Of a stretch of 64,000 bases of DNA, positions 1-11,904 are shown in pieces. The notes beneath the pieces were generated by a model that saw nothing but the letters and a program-made list of their open reading frames with translations, made no database searches and was not told where the DNA came from. Source of the stretch: Pisolithus tinctorius (lineage: Eukaryota; Basidiomycota; Agaricomycetes; Boletales; Pisolithaceae); assembly GCA_024663395.1 (NCBI GenBank), contig JANFAH010000014.1, positions 124,001 through 188,000 of the forward strand, read 5' to 3'. Each line of letters opens with the position of its first letter. Within the stretch, counting starts at the first letter, position 1. Both the position numbers and the translations under genes were made by a program.

Positions 1-1283
1 GCGTAGTGTGCGTTTTGAAACAGACAACTTGCTCGCCCTACGCTCCAAATCACCCTGTTTTCCCAAGCGACAACCAGAGATCAAAACATACGGCGTGCTC
101 CACCTTCCTGTGGAGAAACGAAAATGGATGCGGAATCTGATCCCCCTCCTGTCTTTCCAGCCTAGAAAAGTCTATGGAGTTTTTATCAAGGCGTGCAGGA
201 GTGCCCGTTTGTAACCGTCCTAGCTGGAATCCAGCTGTTCGGAGAGCACGAGATAGCCCAATTGCAGGTGCTTCATGCATTCGCCCAGCAGGAAAACGTT
301 TCATTCCTAAGAGAACATGTGAAGATAAAGGTTCGTATATGCACTGAAAAGGACCATACCAATGTGTATTTCGCCCGAGAGGAAAGTGCCAGTGCAAATG
401 ACTACCTGAGAGCAATGTATGATCTCGCCAGAATCTATTCGCGGGTAAGATAGGGCACGATGAAGATTCTGGCTCACACTGAACCTAAGCGGACGCCGGC
501 AACAGCACCCCAGGCAGGTGTACTTCCGGAGGTCGACGACGTGGAGTGATCGAATTCGAGGTCGAAAACGCTCGCTGAGCGCACATCCAAGTTTGGATAG
601 TTGAGTATGATGTCTTGCATGTGCTCCCTATATAATTCACGGTCTACTTGAGCCCGGGGCCCCTAGTCCCAGTAAGAACGCAGAGTTAACGACCTTCAAT
701 GTTGCAACGTACCCATACGGCGGAGCCTTTCGAACTGTTCAGCATCCGGAAATGTATGCCAGCCTTGTCTAGCAGCAACAATCAGCACCTGATAATCTTC
801 GGCGGACATAAAACAGACCTGCTACCCTGCCAATAACCCCGTCCAAGGCGTCCACTTCTCTCACAAGCGTTCCCTTACCCACTCCTCCGACGGAGGGGTT
901 ACACGAGAGCTCTCCTATGGTGGCTATCTTTTGAGTTAACAGAAGCGTTCTCGCCCCTGCCCTCGCAGCTCCGGTGGCCGCCTCACACCCCGCATGACCG
1001 CCTCCGATGACACAAACTGAATCATTGGCTTCAATCGAGACCTTGGCAATGGACAACAGATGAAAGTCGCACCATCGTACTTGTTTTGGGTACTGGAATA
1101 AAAAGAAGTGCGGACGCCAGTTGACTGAGATGAAGTCGCGTGGACATGCCTGCTGCAGACAGGAGGTGCTCGCAGGAGCTCGCGGAGAGCAAGCTGAGCT
1201 GTGGAAGTATTGAGAGGGATTACCGGGAACCACGTAGGACGTCGCTGGCGCGCGGCGGCCTTGACAGCGTTCCTGGAATGCAT
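1..1283 (-). CDS. MTO1: MTO1/GidA-type mitochondrial tRNA uridine-modification protein, 5' part, runs off left edge
   Basis: Spliced minus-strand gene; its 3' part lies outside the window. The family is the FAD-dependent subunit that makes the 5-carboxymethylaminomethyl-type modification of wobble uridine in mitochondrial tRNAs. Visible blocks in order: FAD-binding [10 protein letters not shown], then [21 protein letters not shown], then [36 protein letters not shown] and [15 protein letters not shown]...[12 protein letters not shown]. These join only if introns at 769-818, 663-712, 406-479 and 307-359 are removed; all four have GT and AG ends and keep frame. One candidate start is the ATG at 1283, whose first residues are Arg/Ala-rich like a mitochondrial targeting peptide, but the splice joining it to the FAD-binding exon is unresolved. 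No disabling change is seen. Domain identity is sure; the 5' end is not. Confidence 0.85.
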
Positions 1284-1838
1284 CGTAAACTAACAAGAGT
1301 GCATACGGCACGTGGTTGGATCGTGTAGATTGTCGTATGGTCTTTGATTTTTACTCTACAATATGTCTTCACTTTTAGCAGGCTCGGCGTGCATCATGTG
1401 ACTCCCGCCGAGCCGGGGTACATATTACAGGTCAGATGCTCGGAGGAGGTGTCCGAGGTACTACTTATACGTGCACTGCAACTGGCTGTGGGCGCCTTGA
1501 AACAATTTACATAGTACTGTGTTCCCGGAACGCTGGATAACCACCAGCATAGATAGCTCGTTCCATCAATGATACACGTACATGTTTAGTAGGCATCGGC
1601 CTACAGGGTATCACTCACTTCCGTGCACAAAATCCCTTCCTCTGGAACGAAGTCAGATGGCCGTACATGCCCACGGCGTGTGCGCATATCAGGAAGGTCA
1701 TTAAGAGTTCGACCATAGTGGTTTGACAATATCGCGAACTCAATTTCAACAGTAAAAACTAGCACAATTGAAGCGGGGAGCTGGTGTACAACAGGTGTCC
1801 TACTGGTACCGGAAACCCGGTCATGTAAGAGCCCACTT
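1284..1838. other. intergenic, no gene recognised
   Basis: Between the MTO1 start and the stop codon of the first oxidase. Only short overlapping frames occur and none gives a recognisable domain. It should hold the MTO1 promoter and the 3' end of the oxidase transcript. No clear TATA box or repeat was seen. Confidence 0.5.
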
Positions 1839-3896
1839 CTACCACCGACAAGTCAGCTCTTCGTTCCATTCTTCTGAACCAACACCCTCTGCAACTACGA
1901 AGAGACGGTACGGATCATACTTATCCTTGATCTCTTTCAACTTGCCATAGTGTGAACCGAAAAATGTGTATTGCCAATCGATTTCGAACAACGACGCCTT
2001 GTATTACATGTCAGCTGCCAGACTCGTCGCTACGAAGCTTGTACTTGCTCACCTCATTGAAATAGGCACCAGCTTGAGGTGTGAGGGCATACATATCCTT
2101 GATCCATACCTTGAGTTGGTCGATTTGCCCTGAGATCTCTTCGGCGGTGGCACCTTCTGCCCAGAATACGCCACATACAGTTTCGACGATGGCGTTTCTC
2201 CACGCTGGGTTAAGACCTGCTGAGTCGGGACTGATCTGAGCGACTTTTCCCCCGGCAACCATGCTGTAATGAGGGTGGGACAAAGGCATCAGACATCCAG
2301 TGCAAGGAGTGTAAACGAGCATGTGAGAGAAAACTTGGACGTACTTCACTTCGCCCTGGCAGTCGGAAAGGATCTCTGCGACATCGGCGTATTGATTCGT
2401 GAGTATATCACGAGAGAGAAGGCGGGAGGTAACCATCATATTGGTACCATCTTCACCTGTTGTGCTGAAGAGCTGTTGGAACCATGTGTGCCACGCGTAC
2501 CATGTGTCGAACGGACTGATCTCCACCTCTAACGAAATACCCTTGGACTCCAAACTGAGCCAGTAGTCAGTCAGGGGTTGCGTACTTGCGTTGGCTGCCG
2601 CGGTGGATATGCCGGGATTCATACCGATGAAAGTCGCGCTGGTGTTTACGAAGAAGCCATATCCTGACCAGCCGTCGTCCGTCAAATTGGGTTGGAGGCG
2701 TAGCATCCCTCCAATGAGCTCTTTCATCACAGTTGTGTTGGTGACGTTGGCCTGCATGAAGTACAGCACGACCGGAAGCTGCTGGTACGTACGGTAGGTA
2801 ACAGATGTGACGATGCCGTAGGTACCACCGCCACCACCACGGAGCGCCCAGAAGAGATCGGAATACTGGTAGTTGTTGACAGTGAGGTGGGCACCAGTGG
2901 ACGTGACCACTGTGAGTTGAACCACATTGTCAACACCTGTAGCATCCTGAGATGAGCAGGAAATTAGGATAAATTCGCGCTTGTTACCTACCGAGGCCAT
3001 ATGAGGGCGAAAGAGAGCTATGCCCTCCACCTTGGAACCAGCCACCGCCAGCTCCAACGGATCCATCGGGATCTTGGGCGCCGACCATCATGCGTCCATT
3101 CTGATTGGCTACATCGTAAGCCTCGTGCCACTGTACCCCAGAACCAACTGTCATGGCTGTGAATTCCACAGCGACCGTTAAGTCGATAGGCAAAATCCGC
3201 CGGAGGAATATGAAGACTTACCCTGGTATGTTTCGTTGGCGGGAGCTCCCTCAGGCGCAAACTCCGCATCATACGTGATGTTCTTCATTTTGTGTGTCCA
3301 TACAACAAAGGCACCGCGGCCCGTACTGCGCCCGAGGTAATCATGTCTGATAATCCGCCAGTGCCCCTAAATTCAAGTCATCAAAAGATGGCGCGTGAGG
3401 AACCTATCACCCACCCCGTATTCTTCACGACCAATTTCAAACTGTAACGCAGTGCAAAGTTTACGGCGGCCTGGATGTCTTGTGGGGTGCGAGCGTCTAC
3501 GCCAATCACCGGCACACTGCCTTGCTCGCAAGGTGCACCAAGAGATGTGTTGAGATAACATGCACTGATTGTACCGTTCTTAAACACAAAGGACTCGAAA
3601 TTTGGTTCGGCCATCGAACCAGGTATCGAAGAACGCCAGTTCCCGTCTGTCCAGCGTTCCATTACCTGAGTACAGTTCCCAGATGGGTCATTGGCTGGAT
3701 AGCACGCAGAGGCAGTGGGAACGGGGTAGATGAGAGGTTGGGACACCTGGGATTCGAGTTCAGCAAACTGATCTGGGGTTGGCCAACAAGGATTTTCGTA
3801 AGTGCAGAGACATCCTGAACTGTTGGAAGGTGCACCGGCAAAGCTCCCTAGAGCGAAGAAGGATAGGGTGAAAAAAATGACCAACATTACTGGCAA
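1839..3896 (-). CDS. secreted FAD-linked oxidoreductase, berberine-bridge-enzyme-like, copy 1
   Basis: Six exons: 3415-3896, 3222-3346, 2992-3156, 2345-2936, 2053-2263 and 1839-1997. All introns (55-81 nt) are GT-AG and phases agree, giving 577 residues. It starts with a hydrophobic signal peptide (MPVMLVIFFTLSFFALGSF). The FAD module follows: DARTPQDIQAAVNFAL, then NTGHDYLGRS with the His that normally carries FAD, GGGWFQGGGHSSLSPSYGLG, and GGGGGTYGIVTSVTY. The C-terminal berberine-bridge domain ends in the family signature FFGSHYGKLKEIKDKYDP and VAEGVGSEEW. The Cys used by bicovalent members for the second flavin bond is not visible where expected, so single His attachment is likely. The family oxidises alcohols, sugars or specialised metabolites using O2; the substrate cannot be read. 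Copy 2 has the same exon lengths apart from one codon in exon 1. Confidence 0.93.
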
Positions 3897-3910
3897 TCAA
3901 ATGAAACCAT

Positions 3911-3921
3911 CAATTTATACA
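3911..3921 (-). promoter_or_regulatory. probable TATA box of oxidase copy 1
   Basis: On the minus strand the sequence GTATAAATTGATGG lies about 20 nt upstream of the start codon. The same element and its flank recur upstream of copy 2, so the core promoter was duplicated with the gene. Function is inferred. Confidence 0.5.
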
Positions 3922-4082
3922 CACTGTGGACATGCTGTATGGGAACGGGGAGTGCTCGAAACTACCTAGCGCTGCCCGCCCGCTTGGTGCACTACTGCGC
4001 ACTGCGATCAGTGATGCCAGTTTTGACAAGGGACCAAGAACATTGCATACAACCCACCGGGTAGTAGTACTTTGCAAGTCCC

Positions 4083-4815
4083 ATGAAAACTAGCCGGGGT
4101 GGAACGCAGACTCCACGCTACGGCCAAGTGCTACTTGTTGAGGGATTTAGAACGGTTTTCGCCCCTCCGGCGCGGCTACCACTAAGCGGAAGGGTTGTAG
4201 GAAGACAGTGGACGCTCGCTGATCCATGTGAGTCATCGATGCGTCTTCCGAGCGGACCTTCGCATGTACAGCCTGTGATGAGACGGCTCAGCGCACCTCG
4301 TGCCATCCATCGGTGGGTCGATGACATCAGTAGTACTTCCGCCCATCGTGAAATCGTCTTCATGTAAAAGGATCGACATAGGCTAATACGAAAGACGAAA
4401 AGTGCTTTCCCACCCCGCCTCCGCTTACCACCTGATAATCTTCACGTCTCTTACACCTCTAGCAATGCCCGTGACCTCGACACCAGCTTTCCAAAGGTTT
4501 TTGGGTGAGTACATTTGGAGTATGTGTCAGGACGAAATCAATTCTAGCCCCCACCTACTTCTCAACGTTTCTGCCACAATCACCGCATGCTCTCCGATCA
4601 ATTCTGTTGACGTTGCTCGACCTTTTCGTCGCTCACGGTTTATGTAGAATCGGTCTGGCTACGGCTCTGAGGATCACATCTACCCTCTAATCGTTGTCAT
4701 CGTCCTTCGGACCATTGCTATTTCGTTTTGGACCGCCCGGTCTTCCATTCCACAACACGTATGTCTAATACCTTATGCTGCCACCGCACCACGAATTCCA
4801 CTTCTAAACCAGATC
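4083..4815 (+). pseudogene. partial, decayed copy of the Msb1-like gene and its upstream region
   Basis: Patches match the intact gene further right in the same order. 4402-4500 matches the leader near 11548-11640 (shared text includes ACCTGATAATCTTCACGTCT). 4530-4548 matches the start of its first exon (ACGAAATCAATT). 4556-4640 matches the region near 12678-12770 (CTGCCACAATCACCGCA, then GATCAATTCTGTTGACGTTG). 4690-4800 matches near 12800-12955 (GACCGCCCGGTCTTCCATTC). Most of exon 1 is missing and no open frame spans the copy. It sits just upstream of oxidase copy 1, so the block was duplicated and then decayed. Coding is unlikely. Confidence 0.7.
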
Positions 4816-4832
4816 AGACTTATCATCGAGGA

Positions 4833-5234
4833 TCATGCACGAACGGCAACTACAGCGGGATGTACTACTTCTGCCTCGTGATGATCGTGCAGCTCGCTGA
4901 GTAGCTCCTCACGTCCGGTGCTATTGTTTGAGTAGGTTAACAGGGCCGCGGGTGTCACGCCTTCCTTTCGTTTCGCAGCCCCCAATGTTTCAGGTCGGAC
5001 ACCCCGGAGCCATTCCCGCACTCCCTCGCTTAACCCGCTTACCGGGAAATAATCCATACCTGGATCGAGCGGAAGAGACCCGTCCGTGTGGAGAGCCCGG
5101 AGGTCAGCTAACTGACGAGGTATCATAAGTCTAAGTCGCTGAACAAAAGTGGTTGGATGGCTCTGTAACGCAATGAAGATCATGTACTGCATGTATTCAC
5201 CATCAACGACGATGCGAACCTCCAGCTGATCCAT
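4833..5234 (-). CDS. hypothetical open frame, 133 residues, not recognised
   Basis: An uninterrupted minus-strand frame starting MDQLEVRIVVDGEY and ending VVAVRA. The composition is protein-like (amphipathic, mixed charge, no low complexity), but I recognise no domain, signal peptide or membrane segment and found no convincing extra exon. It lies between the decayed Msb1-like copy and oxidase copy 2, so it may be another fragment of a duplicated block rather than a working gene. Confidence 0.25.
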   Translation of the reverse strand: MDQLEVRIVVDGEYMQYMIFIALQSHPTTFVQRLRLMIPRQLADLRALHTDGSLPLDPGMDYFPVSGLSEGVREWLRGVRPETLGAAKRKEGVTPAALLTYSNNSTGREELLSELHDHHEAEVVHPAVVAVRA

Positions 5235-5239
5235 TTCTG

Positions 5240-6045
5240 GGACAGCATTTGATTGCGCTAAGGTGTCAAGAGTAACGGAAAGTTTTCGGAGCAGCTTGTA
5301 AGCACTGCAAGTTGTTATCTAACAAACAACGGAGCTCCAGTAGAGTCTCCTTGAAATACCATCCTCGGTTATGTTGAAACCGAACTTCTCTCCCAAACCT
5401 AGTGACAATCATCAGCGCATATGTCTATGCACCGTCGGACTCAAGACCACGAACTGGAGAATTTGTATCCCACCGGGCGAGACACCGCCTGCTTCATAAC
5501 CTGTTCACGGCCTAAACTACGCTGCCAACCCATCAGTGTGCAGATGATAAACCCTTCTTGGTCAGTCGCAGACCTGCGTTATCGCACCCCACCGTCATAT
5601 GATACTCTGAACGAGATGTGAACATTCGGTCTACTCGCTCGACGCCAATACGCTATCATTGAGCAACCTTTCCACGTACATGGTTCCTTGGCTCCCTTCG
5701 TAAGCAAGTCATCTATCATCATGCCAATGTAACTACCCGCACGACTAACTATCAGTAGATGTTGGCCATGCGCAGTAAGTCCGTCTGACGGATTCGTGGG
5801 ACTGCGTTACATCTGGAAGACACTCCTGGGTTAGGGTCTCAGCTCCAAATCATACCGTCATACCGGAATATCTACGGTAGATCCTTGGCAGAGTACCGAG
5901 ATATATATGCACCTAGCCATGGGTACTTTTGGGGTGCTCTAGAATTAATTAGTGGACTACCCAGTATTGTCGTGATCTGATTGATAGCGAGGAACAAAAA
6001 GGGGTGCTATGATGCTCCTTATGTTGCTCACCTAACCGCCCACCT
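5240..6045. other. intergenic, no gene recognised
   Basis: Only short frames. Nothing matches the neighbouring genes until just before the stop of oxidase copy 2, where similarity to the 3' end of copy 1 begins. Confidence 0.4.
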
Positions 6046-8099
6046 CTACCACCGGCAAGTCAGCTCTTCGTTCCATTCTTCTGAACCGACACCCTCTGCA
6101 ACCACGAAGAGACGGTACGGATCATACTTATCCTTGATCTCTTTCAGCTTGCCATAGTGTGAACCGAAAAATGTGTATTGCCAATCGATTTCGAACAACG
6201 ACGCCTTGTATTACATGTCAGTTGCCAAACTCATTGCCACGAAGCTTGCACTTGCTCACTTCATTGAAATAGGCCCCAGCTTGAGGTGTGAGGGCATACA
6301 TATCCTTGATCCATACCTTAAGTTGGTCGATTTTCCCTGCGATTTCTTCGGCAGTGGTACCATCCGCCCAGGATACACCGCACACGGTTTCGACGATGGC
6401 ATTTCTCCATGCCGGATTAAGACCTGCCTCGTCGGGATTGATCTGCGCAACTTTTCCTCCGGAAACCGTGCTATGATGAGGGGGGAACGACGGCATCAGA
6501 TGTCCATTGCAATACGTGCAAGTGAGCATGTGAGAGAACTTAGACGTACTTGATTCCGGCCTGGCAGTCATAAAGGATCTCTGCGACATCGGCGTATTGA
6601 TTCGCGAGCGTATCACGAGAGAGAAGGCGGGAGGTAATCATCATATTGGTACCATCCTCACCTCCCGTGCTAAAGTACTGCTTGAACCAGGTGTACCACG
6701 CGTACCATGTGTCGAACGGATTGATCTCTACCTCTAACGAGGTGCCCTTGGACTCCAAACTAAGCAAGTAATCGGTCAGGGGTTGCGTACTTGCGTTGGC
6801 TGCCGCGGTGGACATGCCGGGATTCATACCGATAAACGTCAAGGTGGCGTTTTCCAAGAAGCCATATCCTGACCAGCCGTCGTCCGTCAGATTGGGTTGG
6901 AGGCGTAACATCCCTCCAATGAGCTCTTTCATCACAGTTGCATTGGTGACGTTGGCCCGCATGAAGTACAACACAGCTGAAAGCTGCTGGTACGTACGGT
7001 AGGTGACAGACGTGACAATGCCATAGGTACCACCGCCACCACCACGGAGCGCCCAGAAGAGGTCGGGATACTGATAGTTGTTGACGGTGAGGTGGGCACC
7101 AGTGGATGTGACCACTGTAATCTGAACCACATTATCAACGCCTGTAGCATCCTGAGATGAGCAGGAAATCAGGATAAATTCGCGCTTGTTACCTACCGAG
7201 GCCATATGAGGGCGAAAGAGAGCTATGCCCTCCACCTTGAAGCCAGCCACCGCCAGCCCCAACAGATCCATCGATATCTTGGGCACCGACCATCATGCGT
7301 CCATTCTGATTGGCTACATCGTAAGCCTCGTGCCACTGTACCCCAGAGCCAACTGTCATGGCTGTGGATGCCACAGCACCCATCAGTCGATAGTCAAACT
7401 CCGACTCCAACACAAGAAGAACATGAAGACTTACCCTGGTATGTTTCGTTGGCGGGTGCTCCCTCAGGCGCGAACTCGGCGTCATACGTGATGTTCTTCA
7501 TTTTGTGCGTCCATACTACGAAGGCACCGCGGCCCGTACTGCGCCCGAGGTAATCGTGTCTGATAACCCACCAATACCCCTAAGACCAAGTCATCAGCGC
7601 GTGAGGAACCTATCACTCACCCTGTATTCTTCACGACCAATTTCAAATTGTAACGCAGTGCAAAGTTTATGGCAACCTGGATATCTTGTGGAGTGCGAGC
7701 ATCTACGCCAATCACAGGTACGCTGCCTTGTTCGCAAGGTGTACCAAGAGATGTGTTGAGGTAACATGCACTGATCGTACCATTCTTAAATACGAAGGAC
7801 TCGAAATTCGGTTCGTCCATAGAACCAGGTATCGACGAACGCCAGTTCCCGTCTGTCCAGCGTTGCATTACCTGAGTACAGTTCCCAGACGGGTCATTGG
7901 CTGGATAGCACGCGGAAGCAGTGGGGGCGGGGTAGATGAGGGGTTGAGACACTTGGGATTCGAGTTCAGCGAACTGGTCTGCGGTTGGCCAACAAGGATG
8001 CCCGTAAGTGCATAGACATCCTGTACTGTTGGAAGGCGCGCCAGCAAAGCTCCCTAGAGCGAAGGTCAGGGTGAAAAACGTGACCAACATTACCGGCAA
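6046..8099 (-). CDS. secreted FAD-linked oxidoreductase, berberine-bridge-enzyme-like, copy 2
   Basis: Six exons at 7621-8099, 7435-7559, 7197-7361, 6550-7141, 6260-6470 and 6046-6204, predicting 576 residues. Exons 2-6 have exactly the lengths of copy 1 (125, 165, 592, 211, 159 nt); exon 1 is one codon shorter. The fourth intron is 79 nt here and 81 nt in copy 1, so reading through breaks frame here, which confirms it as an intron in both. Signal peptide, NTGHDYLGRS-type flavin site, GGGWLQGGGHSSLSPSYG, berberine-bridge domain and the terminal FFGSHYGKLKEIKDKYDP block are intact. Many differences from copy 1 are conservative, so both copies look selected. Substrate unknown. Confidence 0.93.
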
Positions 8100-8111
8100 T
8101 TGAACCCAACC

Positions 8112-8125
8112 ATCAATTTATATAT
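8112..8125 (-). promoter_or_regulatory. probable TATA box of oxidase copy 2
   Basis: Minus-strand ATATATAAATTGATGG about 20 nt upstream of the start codon, matching the element upstream of copy 1. Confidence 0.5.
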
Positions 8126-8244
8126 GCTGCGGATATGCCATATGGAAAGTGTTGACATCACCTAGCACTGCCTGCCCACTCAGCTTTTGATGAGGACTCA
8201 CGCATATTCCTGGACGCCGTTGGGTCCAGGTCTGTAAACTCTTT

Positions 8245-10535
8245 GTGAGCAACAATCATACCGGACCGGGGGTGCCGGACTATTCTACGGGCCAAACATT
8301 GCCAAATAAAAGCGAAGCTGAGATCATCTCGAGTTTTGGATGCGCCCGACGTGTACTGCCGTGCTCAAGCCTCAATGCACTGCCCTACAGTGACGGAGCC
8401 TTGCATTTTCAAGGTGCTAGCTTATCTGATAAGGAAGTCAGTAGCCGGGTGATCATCGGACAATTGAGGTACAGCCGCACATCAGGGTCACCCGTGCTCT
8501 TAAAGGACCATGTACATCCGCAGCTACTTGACTCTTTGAACAAGAACCCATTCCTTGTTTCGGTGAGTATGTTACAGAATGCCGTCTGGTGCACATTAGC
8601 GGGTTTTGGCGCCCTATGTCATGCTGTCCAGGTACCACTAGCGTCTCACGTCGGTCCTCAACATGACGGAGGCGGCACTGGTGAAGTGCTAGGTGATGAG
8701 CGGTTATTGTCCTTTGATAAACCTCATTATGCAGCTGCCAGCCTTCACGTTGGCGACGATCACGATGATGCCCTCATGATGAAATGGCGACTAGATGATC
8801 CTCCGAATGTGAATTCGACAGCTCACCTCGTATTTGAGACCGTTAATTCATTCCTCCAACACTGGCCAAATACACGCATGCGCAATGGTAAGTGGAGGAT
8901 ACTGCTGCTACATCTGCTCGTACCATTGATCCAACCCCTTTCGACTGTAGGTCATAATATCGTGCCGGGGACCGTGCCGCCTGGAACACTCTTATACCAT
9001 GGAACCTGGCACTCCGGCCTTCCACCCGGCCCAGAATGGACCGCAACCGACCCGGAGCACTCCATTTTGTTCTGTAGGAATACCAATGGAGAGGATGGGT
9101 GCTGGCACCTCACTCTCGTGACAACGCGGCCTCTCAAAGAAAAGTCCAGCCGGATTGGGCATACGAAGAGCGGGACAGGATCGAAGCCTTGTGTGAATGG
9201 GGTAGAGAATATGACGTCGACGGCTTTGTAAGGTAAACATTCGTACCTCATACACCCTGTTTCGTGAGTTGACTTGCATTACAGGATGGAAATGGACTTG
9301 TCAGTAGTCACGGTTTCCACTTCGTGCTATGTGTTCCTGACGGTTACACCAGCGAAGTCATGCTCTGCAACTTCACATCCAGCGTCCGTGTTGTCTCCTC
9401 CCTGACCCTTGCAAAACCCGGAACAAGTCCGAGAGCCTCCCGTATGTTTGAAGCAATATATGCCGGATCACGGCACAATCGCTATCCAGGAGAGACACGC
9501 GTCCAGCTTGATTTATCTGGTCTCGTTTCTTTCTACGATACGGAACTTGTGCCGTCTTTGGTCCCTGCCCGCTTTGGGACGGAAAGATGGAACCACCGTT
9601 TATTGAATATATCTGATGAGGATGTCACACAGGCCAGAGCTCGTCTGGGAGAGGTCCTCTCTAGACCAGCATATCGGTCTGGTAGTGGCATTGATTGGCT
9701 TGCTTTGATCCGGGTGGTCGTTGATCGATATTCGGAACGTCTCGAGTTCGTCCATCACCTCCTCAATTCGACAGGCCCGGACTCCGGCGACTCCGATAAT
9801 ATTACGGACACCGCCATGAAGACGCAGGTGCAGCTAGGGAACATGCTGGCGCCTTATATCCTTGTCGATGTTACACCACCTTCGACTCTCCCAAAGACCA
9901 AGGAAGCGGGGTTGGATGTGCTGGATTGGGCCCGCCCAGCGTATAGATTGTGCGCGACGACGCATACAGGTATGTTAAAGGGTGGCGCCATGACGTCTTC
10001 GGAAAAGCTGTTATTGAATGCCGTGCACGATACGACGCGGGAGATTTGTCGCGTCGTGACAAAGATGTGGGGGCTAGGTGTTTTAGCGGGTGTGGATCAA
10101 TTTATGGGTACAGACAATGAGCGGGACGTGCATGCGATCGAAAACATGATGAAGATATGGAAGAAAGACATCGATGAGTTGATGGCGTGGTTGGACTGGA
10201 ATGCGTGGGTGAAGTGTCGGCCCGCATGTGGTCCAGAGGTATTCATTCACGACGATGCATTCAAGTATGCACATGAACTGACCCATCACCACCACCAGGA
10301 AATGTGTTACCTTACCACCTGGCCAGTCGGTTTCCCGATGCCTCACAGGCCTCGACCCCGGCAACCCGAGAATGGAGATCCCCGCTCGCCTTCACCTTCA
10401 CAGCCACCGGTGGGTGAGGAGCCTATCCCGACCCGGCCACCTCGAGGGGGCCGACCACCCCACGGCGAGCCTGCAGAGGACTGGGAGAGGCCGCAACCGA
10501 GGTGCATACGTCGAGTGGATCCATATACCATATGA
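8245..10535 (+). pseudogene. basidiomycete-lineage protein with YHGTW...WTATDPEHS block, internal deletion
   Basis: A plus-strand spliced gene. Introns at 8888-8950, 9233-9284 and 9300-9352 have GT-AG ends and join NGHNIVPGTVPPGTLLYHG, then CWHLTLVTTRPLK, then RDRIEALCEWGREYDVDGFV, then MEMDFEVMLCNFTSSVRVVS, continuing to a Pro-rich tail ending RPQPRCIRRVDPY. I recognise these blocks from an uncharacterised family of secreted or membrane-anchored basidiomycete proteins; function unknown. Directly after TTRPLK the frame is lost: the text resumes in another frame at QPDWAYEERDRIEAL. From memory of the family, a block of roughly 28 residues belongs there, so a deletion seems to have broken the gene. 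The N-terminal 200 codons are open but less familiar, and a further intron near 8566-8630 is possible. The start at 8245 is a guess. Confidence 0.6.
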
Positions 10536-11904
10536 TCTGCAGATGTGACTTTCGCAATCGGTTCACAAGATGGTATACATACGTACATATGTATATGAGA
10601 TACCCTTTCTATACTGTGGTACCCACTTATATGCCTTTCCCTACCTAATGTGTCGGACTATTTCAAATATGAGAAGGAGAGTGGTTACTGCGACAGTTTA
10701 TTATGTAATAGTGGCGCAAAATGCAAAGGGTCCGTCTCCGAGATGTGGGCGATGACTGTATTGAGGTCGATTGAGAAGCACACATACTCCAACAGGGGCA
10801 ACCCTCATAGCAAGCAGTATTATATGGATACGCTGTTTCAACCCTCTATGCCGTAAACTGCACCTCCAAATCATACGGATCAACTCGAGGTATGTGACGC
10901 TTTGGCCGCGGTTTCTCCCAATTCCTGCAAGCTGGCACCACAGTCTACCAGGGTCACCAAGGTTATATGTAGTTGTGGGCGCCACCGACTGTGAAGGTGA
11001 AGATGATACGCCCCGAGCGGGCCCAATTTCTGAATGCGTTTGCGCCGGACTAGAACCAACACAGGTTCAAGTTACGGATCTACCATCCTACATAGATAAA
11101 AATTTGCTGCGTGTTTTTTCCAAATGCGTCCAGGAGCGCCCGGAGGGCTTTGATATTACTGTAATGCGCACAGCCCACGGCGACAGTACTTTGCAAGTCA
11201 CGTGAACATTGTCCGGGAACACAGACTCTGCCGCTGCGCTCGACCGAGCATTAATAGAATAACAACTTTTTGCTGAGGGATTTGGAGAACGGTTTCCGCT
11301 CCTCCGACGCGGCTACCGGCCACTAGTACCAGTTAGGTAAAAGAGCTGTGGGATGACAGCAGTACAATGTCGACAATATTCTATCATCCATTCGCCACCC
11401 GGGCGGACCGTACAGCGACGGGGCGGCTCAGCGCACCGCGTGCGGTCCAGCAGTGAGATAGCGGTCGATGAGATCACTCCCTCTTATCGTGAAATTCACT
11501 TCATCTATAAAGTAGCAGGATAGATACAGGCTACGGAACCAAAGACGAAAAGTCCCCCTCCGCCTATCACCTGATAATCTTCACGTCTCTTACACCTCCA
11601 TACGTCGCTCGTAATCCCGACACCAACTTTCCAAAGGTTTTTCCGTAAGTACGATCGGAGTATGTAGTTTGGCTGCTTTCGGAAGCGAAGTTGCAATCGT
11701 ACTCATGGGTGCCACGACAGGCGTGTGCGGCCCAGTCTGGGCACTTTGCGGTCGACCTATCGCAACCGCACCAGTTGACGACTCTGTGACGTCGTCCGAC
11801 TCTGCGTCTGCTGGCAATCGAGACTCTAGCTTGTCAAGTCCTTTGCGCTCCAACTTGCGTTATTAGTACACAAGCGTTGACGTACTCGTTTCCATTCCTG
11901 CGTC
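10536..11904. other. intergenic; right half is the leader duplicated near 4083
   Basis: No convincing exon. From about 11180 to 11640 the text matches 4050-4500 (for example the ACTTTGCAAGTC and GAGGGATTTGGAGAACGGTT regions), so this is the upstream region of the Msb1-like gene, present twice in the window. The rest gave nothing recognisable. Confidence 0.5.

Noticed and set aside
1839..8099. Specialised-metabolite gene cluster
   Set aside because: Only the two oxidases are present; no synthase, transporter or regulator is nearby in the cellular part.
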